Part shown: piece by piece, positions 16,580 through 25,136 of the stretch
Numbering within the stretch: the stretch's first letter is position 1
Layout: every line of letters starts with the position of its first letter
NCBI RefSeq assembly: GCF_900458435.1
Contig: NZ_UHCT01000001.1
Span: forward strand, 558,001 to 622,000
Reading direction: 5' to 3'
DNA: 64,000 bases
From: Staphylococcus carnosus
GTDB taxonomy: Bacteria > Bacillota > Bacilli > Staphylococcales > Staphylococcaceae
Notes under the pieces: generated by a model
Told to the model about the DNA's origin: nothing
Seen by the model: the letters and a program-made list of their open reading frames with translations, nothing else
Databases searched by the model: none
Translations under genes and position numbers: made by a program

Positions 16580-18376
16580 ATGAAAGTCTTTATGAATTTA
16601 AAGTGGTTTTTTAAACAAGAAAAGGCTGAGTATTTATTAGGGCTCTTAGTCTTATTGGGAATCGCATTGATTCAACTTGTGCCGCCGCAAATTATCGGAA
16701 AAACCATTGATTTAATCGGGACAAAAAAACTGACAGGTCATACTTTGCTGATTTATATGCTGATACTAGGCGGCGCAGCGATTATGACATATATTTTGCG
16801 TTATACATGGCGTGTATTAATTTTTGGAACAAGTAATAAATTAGGCAAAATTCTGCGTAATCGTTTATATGAAAAATATACGTCGATGAGTCCGTCATTT
16901 TTCCAGCAAAGACGTACTGGGGATTTGATGGCACATGCAACGAATGATATCAATGCAGTACAAGGTGCAGCAGGTCCAGGTATATTAATGATCAGCGATT
17001 CATTAATCACAGGGACGTCTATTTTAATTACAATGGCCATTACAGTTAACTGGAAATTAACCTTGATTGTAATGTTGCCGATGCCGATTTTAGTTATTTT
17101 AACAAGTTATTATGGACGATTGATGAGCAAAGGTTTTAAAAAGGCACAAGCGGCATTCAGTCGATTGAATGATAAAACACAAGAAAGTATTGCTGGGATA
17201 AAAGTAACCAAAACCATGGGATACGAAAAAAGCGACCAAAAAGATTTTAAAGATATCAGTGATGATGTTGTTCAAAAAAACTTGAAGGTAGCACAAATTG
17301 ATGCGCTTTTTGATCCTACAATTATGCTAGTAATCGGTGCCAGTTACTTCTTAGCGATGGTATGCGGGTCATTTATGATTTTCCATAATACTATCTCGTT
17401 AGGTCAATTAATTACTACAACAACATACTTAGGTATGTTAGTATGGCCGCTTCTCGCACTTGGCTTTTTCTTCAATATTATCCAACGCGGGAATGCTTCT
17501 TATGAGCGTATCAGCGAAATCATGGATACTCAAAATGAAATTGATACAGCTTATAGTGTTGAAGGCTTTCCATCAGGAAACATTACTTTCAATATTGAAA
17601 GTTTCCGCTTCCCGAATGCCGAACAGCCTGCTTTAACAGATGTCCGCTTTACAATTGAAGAAGGCACTACTGTCGGTATTGTGGGTAGAACAAGTTCAGG
17701 AAAAAGTACGCTGCTTAGATTATTAGTAAGAGAATTTGATACAAAAAGACCAGAAGATATTACGTATGGCGATATTCCTATCAGAGATTACGAAATCAGA
17801 CATTTGCGTGCTATGTTCGGTTATGTGCCGCAAGATAATTTCTTATTCTCTACAACGATTAAAGAAAATATTGCTTTTGCGGATCCTGCAATGGAAGAAG
17901 AAAATATTGCACGTGCTGCACAATTAAGCTATATCCATAACGATATTCTAGATTTTCCTAAAGGCTATCAAACGATTGTAGGAGAACGTGGTGTTTCTTT
18001 ATCTGGCGGACAAAAACAACGTGTTTCTATTGCCCGAGCAGTAATTCAAAATCCTCCGGTACTCATATTTGATGATTCTTTATCCGCAGTTGATGCAGAT
18101 ACAGAAGAACATATTTTAAATAACATGCAAAATGAGAGACAAGGTAAGACGAATATTATTACAGCACATCGTATGAGTGCAGTCAGTCATGCTGATTTGA
18201 TTGTGGTTATGGATGAGGGAACAGTTGTTGAACAAGGCACACATGAAGAATTAATGCGCAATCAAGGATGGTATTGGCAGACATATCAATCTCAACAATT
18301 ACGTGATGAGTTAACACGAAATCTTGATGATATCACGCAAGTGGAAGGAGATGATTCAAATGCCGAAAACAAATAA
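16580..18376 (+). CDS. Heterodimeric ABC exporter, subunit with degenerate ATP site (BmrC/YheI-like)
   Basis: A 598-residue half-transporter with six membrane segments (residues about 15-310) and a C-terminal ATPase domain. It has Walker A GRTSSGKST, signature LSGGQKQR and Walker B VLIFDDSLSAVD. The residue after the Walker B Asp is Asp rather than the catalytic Glu, which is typical of the non-catalytic side of heterodimeric multidrug exporters such as BmrC. The next gene starts inside its 3' end, so the two are co-translated. AAAGGGGG precedes the ATG. The substrate is probably hydrophobic drugs or lipids (family inference). Confidence 0.9.
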   Translation: MKVFMNLKWFFKQEKAEYLLGLLVLLGIALIQLVPPQIIGKTIDLIGTKKLTGHTLLIYMLILGGAAIMTYILRYTWRVLIFGTSNKLGKILRNRLYEKYTSMSPSFFQQRRTGDLMAHATNDINAVQGAAGPGILMISDSLITGTSILITMAITVNWKLTLIVMLPMPILVILTSYYGRLMSKGFKKAQAAFSRLNDKTQESIAGIKVTKTMGYEKSDQKDFKDISDDVVQKNLKVAQIDALFDPTIMLVIGASYFLAMVCGSFMIFHNTISLGQLITTTTYLGMLVWPLLALGFFFNIIQRGNASYERISEIMDTQNEIDTAYSVEGFPSGNITFNIESFRFPNAEQPALTDVRFTIEEGTTVGIVGRTSSGKSTLLRLLVREFDTKRPEDITYGDIPIRDYEIRHLRAMFGYVPQDNFLFSTTIKENIAFADPAMEEENIARAAQLSYIHNDILDFPKGYQTIVGERGVSLSGGQKQRVSIARAVIQNPPVLIFDDSLSAVDADTEEHILNNMQNERQGKTNIITAHRMSAVSHADLIVVMDEGTVVEQGTHEELMRNQGWYWQTYQSQQLRDELTRNLDDITQVEGDDSNAENK

Positions 18377-20147
18377 AGCGCAGTATGATTATCAATTAAG
18401 TGCAAAAGACCAGTGGCGTGTTTTGATGCGTTTGATTCGTTATACATTTTCTTTTAAATGGTTGATTGCACTTGCATTCTTGATGTTGGCTATCTCCACA
18501 GCAGCCAGTGTTGCAACGCCGTATATCGTTAAAGTATTTATCGATGATTACTTAACACCAAGACATTTTCCGCAAAATGAAATCACTTGGCTTGTTGTCA
18601 TCTTTATCGTGATTGAACTTGTCGGTGCAGCAACTACGTACATCAATATTTATATGTTCCAAAATTTTGCATTTAAAATCATCCAGCAATTGCGTATTGA
18701 TGCATTTGATAAAATCGGCAGATTAGGAATGAAATACTTTGATGAAGTACCAAGCGGCAGTATTGTTTCGCGTTTGACCAATGATACGGAAGCGATTATA
18801 GATATGTTTACAGGTGTATTTGCTTCCTTTTTAATGGCACTTTTTACTGTCATTTCAAGTTTTATTATGATGTTTATTTTAGATGTCAGACTTGCCTTTA
18901 TGGCTATGTTCTTTATGCCGATTATTATCTTAGTATTGGCACTGTATCGTAAATATGCCTCAATCTTTTTTGCAGAAGCTAGGGAACGTTTATCTAATTT
19001 AAATGCTAAATTAGCAGAATCTATCGAAGGTATTCGTATGATTCAAGTATTCAATCAGGAAAAAAGATTACAAGAAGAATTTGCAGAGATTAACGAAGAA
19101 TATTACCAATATAATTTGAAAACAATACGATTAGATGGTTTGTTATTACGTCCAGCAATCGGGATGTTAAGTATCTTTGCGACTGTAATGATATTGAGTT
19201 ATTTCGGATTATTAAGCTTTTCATCTTCAGTTACAGCAGGGGTTGTATATGCCTTTGTACAATACATGCAGCGTTTCTTTGAACCAATTAACCAAGTCAG
19301 TCAGAATCTGAATATTTTCCAACAAGCCTTGGTTGCGGCTAATCGTGTATTCGCATTGCTTGATAATGATACCTTAGAACCGAAACAAGAAGCGGTTTCA
19401 GACCACTTGATTACAGATGGAAAAATTGAATTTAAAGACGTAACTTTCAGTTATGATGGCGAGCATGATGTCTTGAAGCATATTACTTTTACAGCAAATC
19501 CAGGAGAAACGGTCGCATTAGTTGGTCATACGGGTTCAGGTAAAAGTACTATCGTCAATTTGTTTATGCGCTTTTATGAGTTTCATCACGGTGAAATCTT
19601 AGTAGATGGTTATTCAATTAAAACGATACCAAAACAAGATTTGAAACAGAAAGTAGGACTGGTATTGCAAGATCCATTTATTTTCTATGGAACAATCTTT
19701 ACTAACATTAAGCTGTATCATCCTACGATGACTTTTGAACAAGTTAAAAATGCAGCGGAATTTGTACATGCTGATCGTTTCATCAATCAATTAACCGACC
19801 AATATAATCATAAAGTGGTTGAAAAAGGAAGTGCGTTCTCAAGCGGTGAACGTCAACTGATTGCTTTTGCACGTACAATGGCAATTGATCCTAAAATATT
19901 AATATTAGATGAAGCAACAGCATATATTGATTCTGAAACTGAAGAACAAATTCAAGATTCTTTAAAAGTGATGCGAAAAGGTCGTACTACTTTAGCGATT
20001 GCGCATAGACTTTCTACGATTCAAGATGCAGATCAAATTTTAGTCTTGAATAAAGGTGAGATTGTTGAACGCGGCACGCATGAAGAATTGCTTAAACAAA
20101 AAGGTATTTACTACAATATGTTTTTATTGCAAAATGGACAAAATTAA
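18360..20147 (+). CDS. Heterodimeric ABC exporter, catalytic partner subunit (BmrD/YheH-like)
   Basis: A 595-residue half-transporter with an N-terminal six-segment membrane domain and a C-terminal ATPase. Walker A is GHTGSGKST and Walker B ILILDEATAYID with the catalytic Glu. Its signature is FSSGERQ, diverging from LSGGQ; this pairs with the degenerate Walker B of the upstream subunit to give one weak and one active site, as in BmrCD. I chose the ATG at 18360 because GGAAGGAGATG lies directly before it; the frame is open further upstream but without a site. It overlaps the partner gene by 17 bases. Confidence 0.9.
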   Translation: MPKTNKAQYDYQLSAKDQWRVLMRLIRYTFSFKWLIALAFLMLAISTAASVATPYIVKVFIDDYLTPRHFPQNEITWLVVIFIVIELVGAATTYINIYMFQNFAFKIIQQLRIDAFDKIGRLGMKYFDEVPSGSIVSRLTNDTEAIIDMFTGVFASFLMALFTVISSFIMMFILDVRLAFMAMFFMPIIILVLALYRKYASIFFAEARERLSNLNAKLAESIEGIRMIQVFNQEKRLQEEFAEINEEYYQYNLKTIRLDGLLLRPAIGMLSIFATVMILSYFGLLSFSSSVTAGVVYAFVQYMQRFFEPINQVSQNLNIFQQALVAANRVFALLDNDTLEPKQEAVSDHLITDGKIEFKDVTFSYDGEHDVLKHITFTANPGETVALVGHTGSGKSTIVNLFMRFYEFHHGEILVDGYSIKTIPKQDLKQKVGLVLQDPFIFYGTIFTNIKLYHPTMTFEQVKNAAEFVHADRFINQLTDQYNHKVVEKGSAFSSGERQLIAFARTMAIDPKILILDEATAYIDSETEEQIQDSLKVMRKGRTTLAIAHRLSTIQDADQILVLNKGEIVERGTHEELLKQKGIYYNMFLLQNGQN

Positions 20148-20190
20148 AAACAGAGAGATCAGATGTGAATCTGATCTCTCTGTTTGTTTT
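20148..20190. terminator. Bidirectional terminator between ABC exporter and GNAT gene
   Basis: Perfect 17-bp stem: AAACAGAGAGATCAGAT (20148-20164) with its complement at 20169-20185, loop GTGA, then GTTTT. It lies between convergent genes. Confidence 0.92.
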
Positions 20191-20201
20191 ACTTATGTAA
20201 A

Positions 20202-20483
20202 TTATTCTTTGCCTGCATAGAATTGCTTGAATTCTGGAAAATGATCAATAATATTTCGAGCATAAGAACTGCTGCAAGTAATTTTTAAATCATTTTCATT
20301 GGCATAATCGATAACTTTCTCGACTAATTTAGTACCCATACCCTGATTGCCTAAAGTGTCGCTTACGGCTGCATAGTAGATATCAATCGTTTTTTCGTTT
20401 ACATTACGAAACTGGATGATAGCATCCGGTTCTTCTGCATCTCCTATATAAAATTGATTTTCACCCGTTTGCAAACCTGTCAT
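20202..20483 (-). CDS. Small GNAT-like acetyl-CoA-binding protein (YjdJ type)
   Basis: A 93-residue GNAT-fold protein. VSDTLGNQGMGTKLVEKVIDYANENDLKI is the acetyl-CoA-binding motif A with QGMGT, followed by CSSSYARNIIDHFPEF. This matches the minimal GNAT family of about 95 residues whose S. aureus member has a solved structure. Its substrate is unknown. The ATG is preceded by AAGGGG on the minus strand. A single-gene unit. Confidence 0.8.
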   Translation of the reverse strand: MTGLQTGENQFYIGDAEEPDAIIQFRNVNEKTIDIYYAAVSDTLGNQGMGTKLVEKVIDYANENDLKITCSSSYARNIIDHFPEFKQFYAGKE

Positions 20484-20704
20484 ACATACCCCTTCTTTAC
20501 TTAAATTTAATTACATATTAAATTTTACATTAAAAGAAAAGGGTAGACAATAAATTGTGACACTTTTTTGTCTTTTTATTCTGAGAATTTTTGATTTAAA
20601 AGAGAATTGGAAAAAATAAAGAGTACAATATTTCAAGTTAATGAATAAAATTTATTAAGAAAAATTTCAGAATACTAGGAATCTAAAAGATTTGTCAAAT
20701 ACCA

Positions 20705-20755
20705 TTGCAATTTATTTATTTTAGGGGTATAGTTTAAACCATAATGATTACGATT
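20705..20755 (+). promoter_or_regulatory. Promoter and Zur box of the zinc-binding lipoprotein gene
   Basis: A -35 TTGCAA (20705-20710), a 17-base spacer and a -10 TATAGT (20728-20733). Immediately downstream, 20737-20755 (AACCATAATGATTACGATT) differs at two positions from the palindromic Zur box seen perfectly upstream of the CobW-family gene in this window. The placement over the transcription start fits repression by Zur when zinc is plentiful. Confidence 0.68.
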
Positions 20756-20774
20756 TGGAGGGAGTAACTTGAAA

Positions 20775-21782
20775 ATGAAGAAAACATTATTCATTTTATT
20801 ATCTCTTGTCTTAACTGTAGCTTTAGCAGCTTGCGGAAATGGCAGCAACGATAAAGACAGCAGCAGCAGTAAAGATAAGAAAGAATACAGCGAAAAGCAT
20901 AAGATGAAAATTAATACGACAGTCTTTGCTTTCCAAAGCTTTGCCGAGCAAATCGGTGGTAAATACGTAGATGTTAAATCAATCTATCCACCTGGTTCAG
21001 ACATACATAACTTCGAACCAACGCAAAAAGAAATCTTGAATATCTCTAAAGGTGACTTATTCATTTATACATCTAAAGATATGGATCCAGCAGCAGGAAA
21101 AATTGCGAAAACAATTAAAAATAAAGATGACGTATTATCTTTAACAAAAGGAATCAGTAAAAACGATTTACTTCCAGGTGAAGAACATGAACATGAGCAT
21201 GAACATGGCGACCATGAAGAACACGGAGAAGAACATGAGCATGAACATGAACACGGTAAATACGATCCACATATTTGGTTAGATCCAGTTATTGACCAAA
21301 AATTCGCTAAAGAAATTAAAGACGAATTAGTTAAGAAAGATCCTGACCATAAAGATTACTATGAAAAGAACTATAAAAAATTAGATAAACAAATCGCTGA
21401 TGTCGATAAAGATATGAAACAAATTTCTAAAGACAAAAAACGTGATAAAGTTATCATTTCACATGATTCATTATCATACTTAGCTAAACGTTATAACTTC
21501 GAACAAGAAGGCGTTAATGGTATGAACAATGATGAACCAAGTCAAAAAGAAATTTTATCTATTGTCGATGAAGTTAAAAAATCTAAACAACCATACGTAT
21601 TGTATGAACAAAACATTCCTTCTAAAGTAACTGACATCATCAGAAAAGAAACAAATACAAAACCATTAAGCTTCCATAACTTGTCAGTATTAACTAAAGA
21701 TGAAGCAAAAGATAAAGATATTACTTATCAATCATTGATGAAGAAAAATATCAAATCATTGAAAAAAGCTTTAGATGAATAA
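20775..21782 (+). CDS. adcA: Zinc ABC transporter substrate-binding lipoprotein (AdcA/ZnuA-like)
   Basis: A 335-residue cluster A-I metal-binding lipoprotein. A lipobox LAAC follows the hydrophobic signal peptide. A His/Glu-rich loop (about residues 136-160, repeated HEHEHEH) sits between the metal-binding His residues, as in ZnuA/AdcA. DPHIWLDP, SHDSLSYLAKRYNFEQEG and the final LSVLTKDE region are family-typical. It lacks the extra C-terminal ZinT domain of longer Gram-positive AdcA proteins. I chose the ATG at 20775 because GGAGGGAG is 10 bases upstream; a TTG two codons earlier is too close. No permease or ATPase gene adjoins it, so it must use a transporter encoded elsewhere. A Zur box precedes it. 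Confidence 0.88.
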   Translation: MKKTLFILLSLVLTVALAACGNGSNDKDSSSSKDKKEYSEKHKMKINTTVFAFQSFAEQIGGKYVDVKSIYPPGSDIHNFEPTQKEILNISKGDLFIYTSKDMDPAAGKIAKTIKNKDDVLSLTKGISKNDLLPGEEHEHEHEHGDHEEHGEEHEHEHEHGKYDPHIWLDPVIDQKFAKEIKDELVKKDPDHKDYYEKNYKKLDKQIADVDKDMKQISKDKKRDKVIISHDSLSYLAKRYNFEQEGVNGMNNDEPSQKEILSIVDEVKKSKQPYVLYEQNIPSKVTDIIRKETNTKPLSFHNLSVLTKDEAKDKDITYQSLMKKNIKSLKKALDE

Positions 21783-21793
21783 TTTGAAGGTTG

Positions 21794-21830
21794 AACACAC
21801 ATGTTGTAAATGCAGCATGTGTGTTTTTCT
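21794..21830 (+). terminator. Terminator after zinc lipoprotein gene
   Basis: AACACACATG (21794-21803) and CATGTGTGTT (21816-21825) form a perfect stem, then TTTCT. Confidence 0.85.
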
Positions 21831-21879
21831 GTATTCAGGGAAGTATATTTAGTAAGTATAAAAATTATAGTCAAAACAC

Positions 21880-21927
21880 TTTACTTTTATTATCTACCGT
21901 ATTATAATTATCTCGAATTCGAAATAA
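21880..21927 (+). promoter_or_regulatory. Promoter and MhqR-like operator before mhqR
   Basis: A -35 TTTACT (21880-21885), a 17-base spacer and a -10 TATAAT (21903-21908). The palindrome TTATCTCGAATTCGAAATAA (21908-21927, one mismatch between arms) covers the start point. It closely resembles the known Bacillus MhqR operator core ATCTCGAATTCGAGAT, so the downstream MarR-type protein probably autoregulates here. Confidence 0.72.
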
Positions 21928-21943
21928 ATGAGAGGTGATGATA

Positions 21944-22384
21944 ATGTCGCGACAAGAAAGTGCGTTAAATGCATTTATCGGTTTAACCAGAACGACTGAT
22001 ATTTTAGAACAAATTGCAAAAGAAGATGCCAGAAAGCATCAATTAAATATTACAGAGTTTGCGGTATTAGAATTACTATTTCATAAAGGACCGCAACAAG
22101 TACAGCATATTCGTAAGCGGGTACTTATAGCGAGCAGCAGTATTACGTATGTCGTAGATTGTTTAGTGAAAAAGCAACTCGTCAATAGAGTAAAAGATGA
22201 TAAAGATAAGCGTGTATTTAATGTAGCATTGACAGCACAAGGCATACAGTTGATGGAAGCAATTTTCCCTCAACATGCAAAAGCGTTAACAGAAGCTTTT
22301 GCAACTTTAAATGATGACGAACTTGCACAATTAAATCAGTTATTAAAAAAAGTCAGCACTCATGCACAAATGATTGAAGCATAA
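21944..22384 (+). CDS. mhqR: MarR-family repressor, MhqR-like (quinone-responsive)
   Basis: A 146-residue winged-helix MarR protein; LNITEFAVLELLFHKGPQQVQHIRKRVLIASSSITYVVDCLVKKQLVNRVKDDKDKRVFNVALT is the DNA-binding core with the usual wing. I call it MhqR because the next gene encodes an MhqE/MhqO-type dioxygenase and both genes carry MhqR-type palindromes. Known MhqR proteins repress genes for quinone detoxification and are released by quinones. AGAGGTG precedes the ATG at 21944; upstream GTG and ATG codons sit within that site. It lacks an adjacent mhqD esterase gene. Confidence 0.82.
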   Translation: MSRQESALNAFIGLTRTTDILEQIAKEDARKHQLNITEFAVLELLFHKGPQQVQHIRKRVLIASSSITYVVDCLVKKQLVNRVKDDKDKRVFNVALTAQGIQLMEAIFPQHAKALTEAFATLNDDELAQLNQLLKKVSTHAQMIEA

Positions 22385-22402
22385 GTGCTTTAACTAGGAC
22401 AT

Positions 22403-22428
22403 AATTTATCTCGAAAACGAGATAAATT
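22403..22428 (+). promoter_or_regulatory. Second MhqR-like operator, before mhqE
   Basis: A perfect inverted repeat: AATTTATCTCG (22403-22413), AAAA, CGAGATAAATT (22418-22428). It shares the ATCTCGA half-site with the operator upstream of mhqR and lies 18 bases before the mhqE start. It could also form an RNA hairpin, but no T run follows. Confidence 0.68.
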
Positions 22429-22445
22429 TAAGGGGGATATTATTC

Positions 22446-23339
22446 ATGAAAGATATTAAACGTATTCATCATATTTCAGCAATTGTAGGAGATCCGCAAG
22501 AAAACTTAGATTTTTATAGAGATGTATTAGGTTTGCAGTTAATTAAACAAACAGTCAATTTTGATGACCCAGGTGTCTACCATCTTTATTTCTCAAGACA
22601 AGATGAAAATAAAGAAATGGTGATTACTTTCTTCAACTGGCCGAACGAACATCGCGGTAGAGTAGGAAGCGGTCAAGTCGGCACAATTGCATTCAGAATT
22701 CCAAAAGGTTCTATGGATAGATGGCAAGCATGGTTGAAAGATAAAGGTGTAGATTCTAAAATATCAGGTTTGTTTGATGATGCGACATTGGAATTTAAAG
22801 ATGTACACGGTCTTTCACTCGCATTAGTAGAAGGTGAAGAAGAATCAGATGATGATGCGATTTTAGGGTTCCACGGAACAGAATTGCTTTCTGCTGATCC
22901 AGAAGGTACACGCAGTACCTTAGTTGATGATATGGGATTGAATGTGGTGAGTGAAAATCCAGCTAAAATCCATTTAGAAACACGTGGAGAAGAAGCACAT
23001 CAAATTATTATTTCAACATCACCAATGCCAAAAGGACTATTCGGTGTCGGCACAGTACACCATGTAGCATGGAATGCTGAAGATGAAGCTGAACATAAAG
23101 AATGGCAATCACATATGCTCGATGCAGGTTATCATGTTACTGAAGTTAAAGACAGAAAATACTTTAAAGCACTTTACTTCAAAGAAAAAGGTGATATTGT
23201 ATTTGAAATTGCGACTGAAGGACCAGGGTTTACAGTTGATGAAGATGTGAATGAATTGGGTCAGCATTTAATGTTGCCAGAACAATTTGAAAGTCAACGT
23301 GAAGAATTGGTACAAAATTTAAAAACGCTTCAACTATAA
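22446..23339 (+). CDS. mhqE: Ring-cleaving dioxygenase / glyoxalase-fold protein MhqE (MhqO-like)
   Basis: A 297-residue protein with two vicinal-oxygen-chelate (glyoxalase/bleomycin resistance/extradiol dioxygenase) repeats. HHISAIVGDPQENLDFYRDVLGLQL starts the N-terminal repeat, and VHHVAWNAEDEAEHKEW starts the C-terminal one. The His pair and the Glu in IVFEIATEGPGF are candidate metal ligands. In B. subtilis and S. aureus such proteins belong to the MhqR regulon and help resist quinones and catechols. AAGGGGG precedes the ATG. It directly follows mhqR, with an operator in the 61-base gap. Confidence 0.88.
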   Translation: MKDIKRIHHISAIVGDPQENLDFYRDVLGLQLIKQTVNFDDPGVYHLYFSRQDENKEMVITFFNWPNEHRGRVGSGQVGTIAFRIPKGSMDRWQAWLKDKGVDSKISGLFDDATLEFKDVHGLSLALVEGEEESDDDAILGFHGTELLSADPEGTRSTLVDDMGLNVVSENPAKIHLETRGEEAHQIIISTSPMPKGLFGVGTVHHVAWNAEDEAEHKEWQSHMLDAGYHVTEVKDRKYFKALYFKEKGDIVFEIATEGPGFTVDEDVNELGQHLMLPEQFESQREELVQNLKTLQL

Positions 23340-23375
23340 AAATGTGACAATGCTAAATTTATAGATACAGCATTT

Positions 23376-23424
23376 GAGCGAAATTTAAGCCTTATATCAA
23401 GGGTTTAAATTTCGCTCTTTTTTA
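23376..23424 (+). terminator. Terminator after mhqE
   Basis: GAGCGAAATTTAAGCC and GGGTTTAAATTTCGCTC form a long stem (23376-23417), then TTTTTT. Confidence 0.88.
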
Positions 23425-23529
23425 TTTGCTATTCGACAAGGTAGCATTATGAATGAACTTAAAATAGGTGAGTAATGTCTTCTTTCAACGAGTTAATAAT
23501 AGAACATACAGAGTGATTTATTTAAAAAG

Positions 23530-23558
23530 TGGAAACAAATTATCGGAAAATGGAAACA
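23530..23558 (+). promoter_or_regulatory. Direct repeat upstream of lacP, candidate LacR activator site
   Basis: TGGAAACA occurs at 23530-23537 and again at 23551-23558, a 21-base start-to-start distance (two helical turns). This is the usual layout of AraC-family activator sites. The AraC-type LacR gene lies just after lacP. The surrounding 348-base gap (23340-23687) otherwise holds the mhqE terminator and the cre site. Confidence 0.5.
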
Positions 23559-23586
23559 TAATGCCATGTAAAAATAAAGTGCCAAG

Positions 23587-23600
23587 TGATAACGTTTACA
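23587..23600 (+). promoter_or_regulatory. cre site upstream of lacP
   Basis: TGATAACGTTTACA fits the CcpA cre consensus TGNNANCGNTNNCA at every fixed position. It lies 88 bases before the lacP start, so catabolite repression of lactose uptake is expected. Confidence 0.75.
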
Positions 23601-23687
23601 TTAAGAAAGAACACAATAAGCAGTCTTCGATGATGTGCGATTGACAGCGCCTAGACATAACAATCTATAGACAGAGGTGGAGAAAGA

Positions 23688-25121
23688 TTGGAAAGAAAAT
23701 TAACACGATTTGAAAAATATGCATTTGGTTTTGGAACTGTAGGGAAAGATGCCATTTTTAATATTGTAAGTTTATTTTTAATGTTTTACATAACTGACAT
23801 TGTAGGATTGTCTCCAGCGTTTGTAGGTGTACTCTTTTTTGCGGCACGTATTTGGGATGCAATTAATGATCCGATAATGGGAATGGTTGTTGATAATACA
23901 CATAATCGTTTCGGCAAATTCAAAACTTGGTTGGTCGTCGGTACATTAATCAATGCAGTGATTACCATCTTGCTTTTTACTAATTTTAATTTGCCTGGCA
24001 ATGGGATGTATATCTATATTTCTGTCATCTATATTATTTGGGGCATGACTTATACCATTATGGATATCCCTTATTGGTCATGGCTTCCTAACCTGACTAA
24101 TAACCCGAGAGAACGTGAAGAAGTAGCGGTGGTACCGCGTTTCTTTGCTAGTTTTGCAGCATTTGTCATCGGGAGTTTCGGATTATTGTTTATTCATCAG
24201 CTTGATAATTGGCTAGGTCATTCTTTTAAGGGTGCGGGTATTTTCGCACTTGCTATTATCTGCAGTATTACATTCTTAATTACAATTGGTATTACAGTTT
24301 TTTATGTACATGAAGATACAGAAATAGAACGTCAAAATGCGATCAAAGTTCAATTTAAAGACTTGTGGCGTATTCTATTTAAAAACAAAGAACTTCTTGC
24401 CATTATCGGTGTGATTTTAGCATTCAACTTATGTGGTCAGATGATTAACGGCATTATTCTTTATTACTTTAAGTATGTCGCAGGTGTAGAAAGTTTATTC
24501 TCAGTTTTCAATACGATGATTTTAATGGAAATGGTGTCACTATTAATTTTCCCTTTCTTAGTGAAAAAAGTAGGGCGCAGTGCAGTATTCAATTTTGCAG
24601 TGTCAGGTATTGTTATCGGTCTCGTTATTATTTTAGTCGCTGGTTTTATTGCGCCTCATAGCGCTTTATGGGTTGTTATAGGAGGTGCTTGTATCCGTTT
24701 TGGAACAGGTACATTAGTAGGTATCAACACAGTCGCTTTAGCTGATGTTATTGATTATAGTGAAGTAAAATTTGGTCAACGCAATGAAAGTGTGATTACG
24801 TCGACACAAACATTTTTAGTGAAACTCGCACAAGCATTTGCGGGCTTAAGTGTTGGTATAGGGCTGTCATTCATAGGTTATACACCGAATGTTGCACAAA
24901 CTGCAGAAACAGTTTGGGGCATTCGTATCGGCATGATAGGCATTCCAATTTTCTTCATTATCATTTGCAGCTTGCTTTATCATAAAGCTTTCAATTTAAA
25001 AGGCGACTTCTTAAAAGACATTGAAAAGACCTTGGAATACAAACGTAAACGCGAAGGGCACAGTCCTATTCATCATGAAACTCCACAAACAGAAGGTGTC
25101 TCATCAGCAATGAATTCATAA
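23688..25121 (+). CDS. lacP: GPH-family galactoside/lactose permease
   Basis: A 477-residue, 12-segment transporter of the glycoside-pentoside-hexuronide:cation symporter family (MelB/LacS/LacP). The N-terminal [20 protein letters not shown] and [29 protein letters not shown] (with the conserved Asp pair for cation binding) are diagnostic. It lacks the C-terminal EIIA-like domain of streptococcal LacS, as in S. xylosus LacP. The start is a TTG at 23688 after AGAGGTGGAG; no ATG occurs before the first membrane segment. I name it lacP from the neighbouring beta-galactosidase and AraC regulator. Another galactoside is possible as substrate. Confidence 0.85.
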   Translation: MERKLTRFEKYAFGFGTVGKDAIFNIVSLFLMFYITDIVGLSPAFVGVLFFAARIWDAINDPIMGMVVDNTHNRFGKFKTWLVVGTLINAVITILLFTNFNLPGNGMYIYISVIYIIWGMTYTIMDIPYWSWLPNLTNNPREREEVAVVPRFFASFAAFVIGSFGLLFIHQLDNWLGHSFKGAGIFALAIICSITFLITIGITVFYVHEDTEIERQNAIKVQFKDLWRILFKNKELLAIIGVILAFNLCGQMINGIILYYFKYVAGVESLFSVFNTMILMEMVSLLIFPFLVKKVGRSAVFNFAVSGIVIGLVIILVAGFIAPHSALWVVIGGACIRFGTGTLVGINTVALADVIDYSEVKFGQRNESVITSTQTFLVKLAQAFAGLSVGIGLSFIGYTPNVAQTAETVWGIRIGMIGIPIFFIIICSLLYHKAFNLKGDFLKDIEKTLEYKRKREGHSPIHHETPQTEGVSSAMNS

Positions 25122-25136
25122 TGAAAAAATTTTAGA

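Noticed and set aside
21184..21256. GAACATGAACATGAGCAT-type repeats as a possible tandem DNA repeat element
   Set aside because: They encode the His/Glu-rich metal-binding loop of the zinc lipoprotein, so they are a protein feature.
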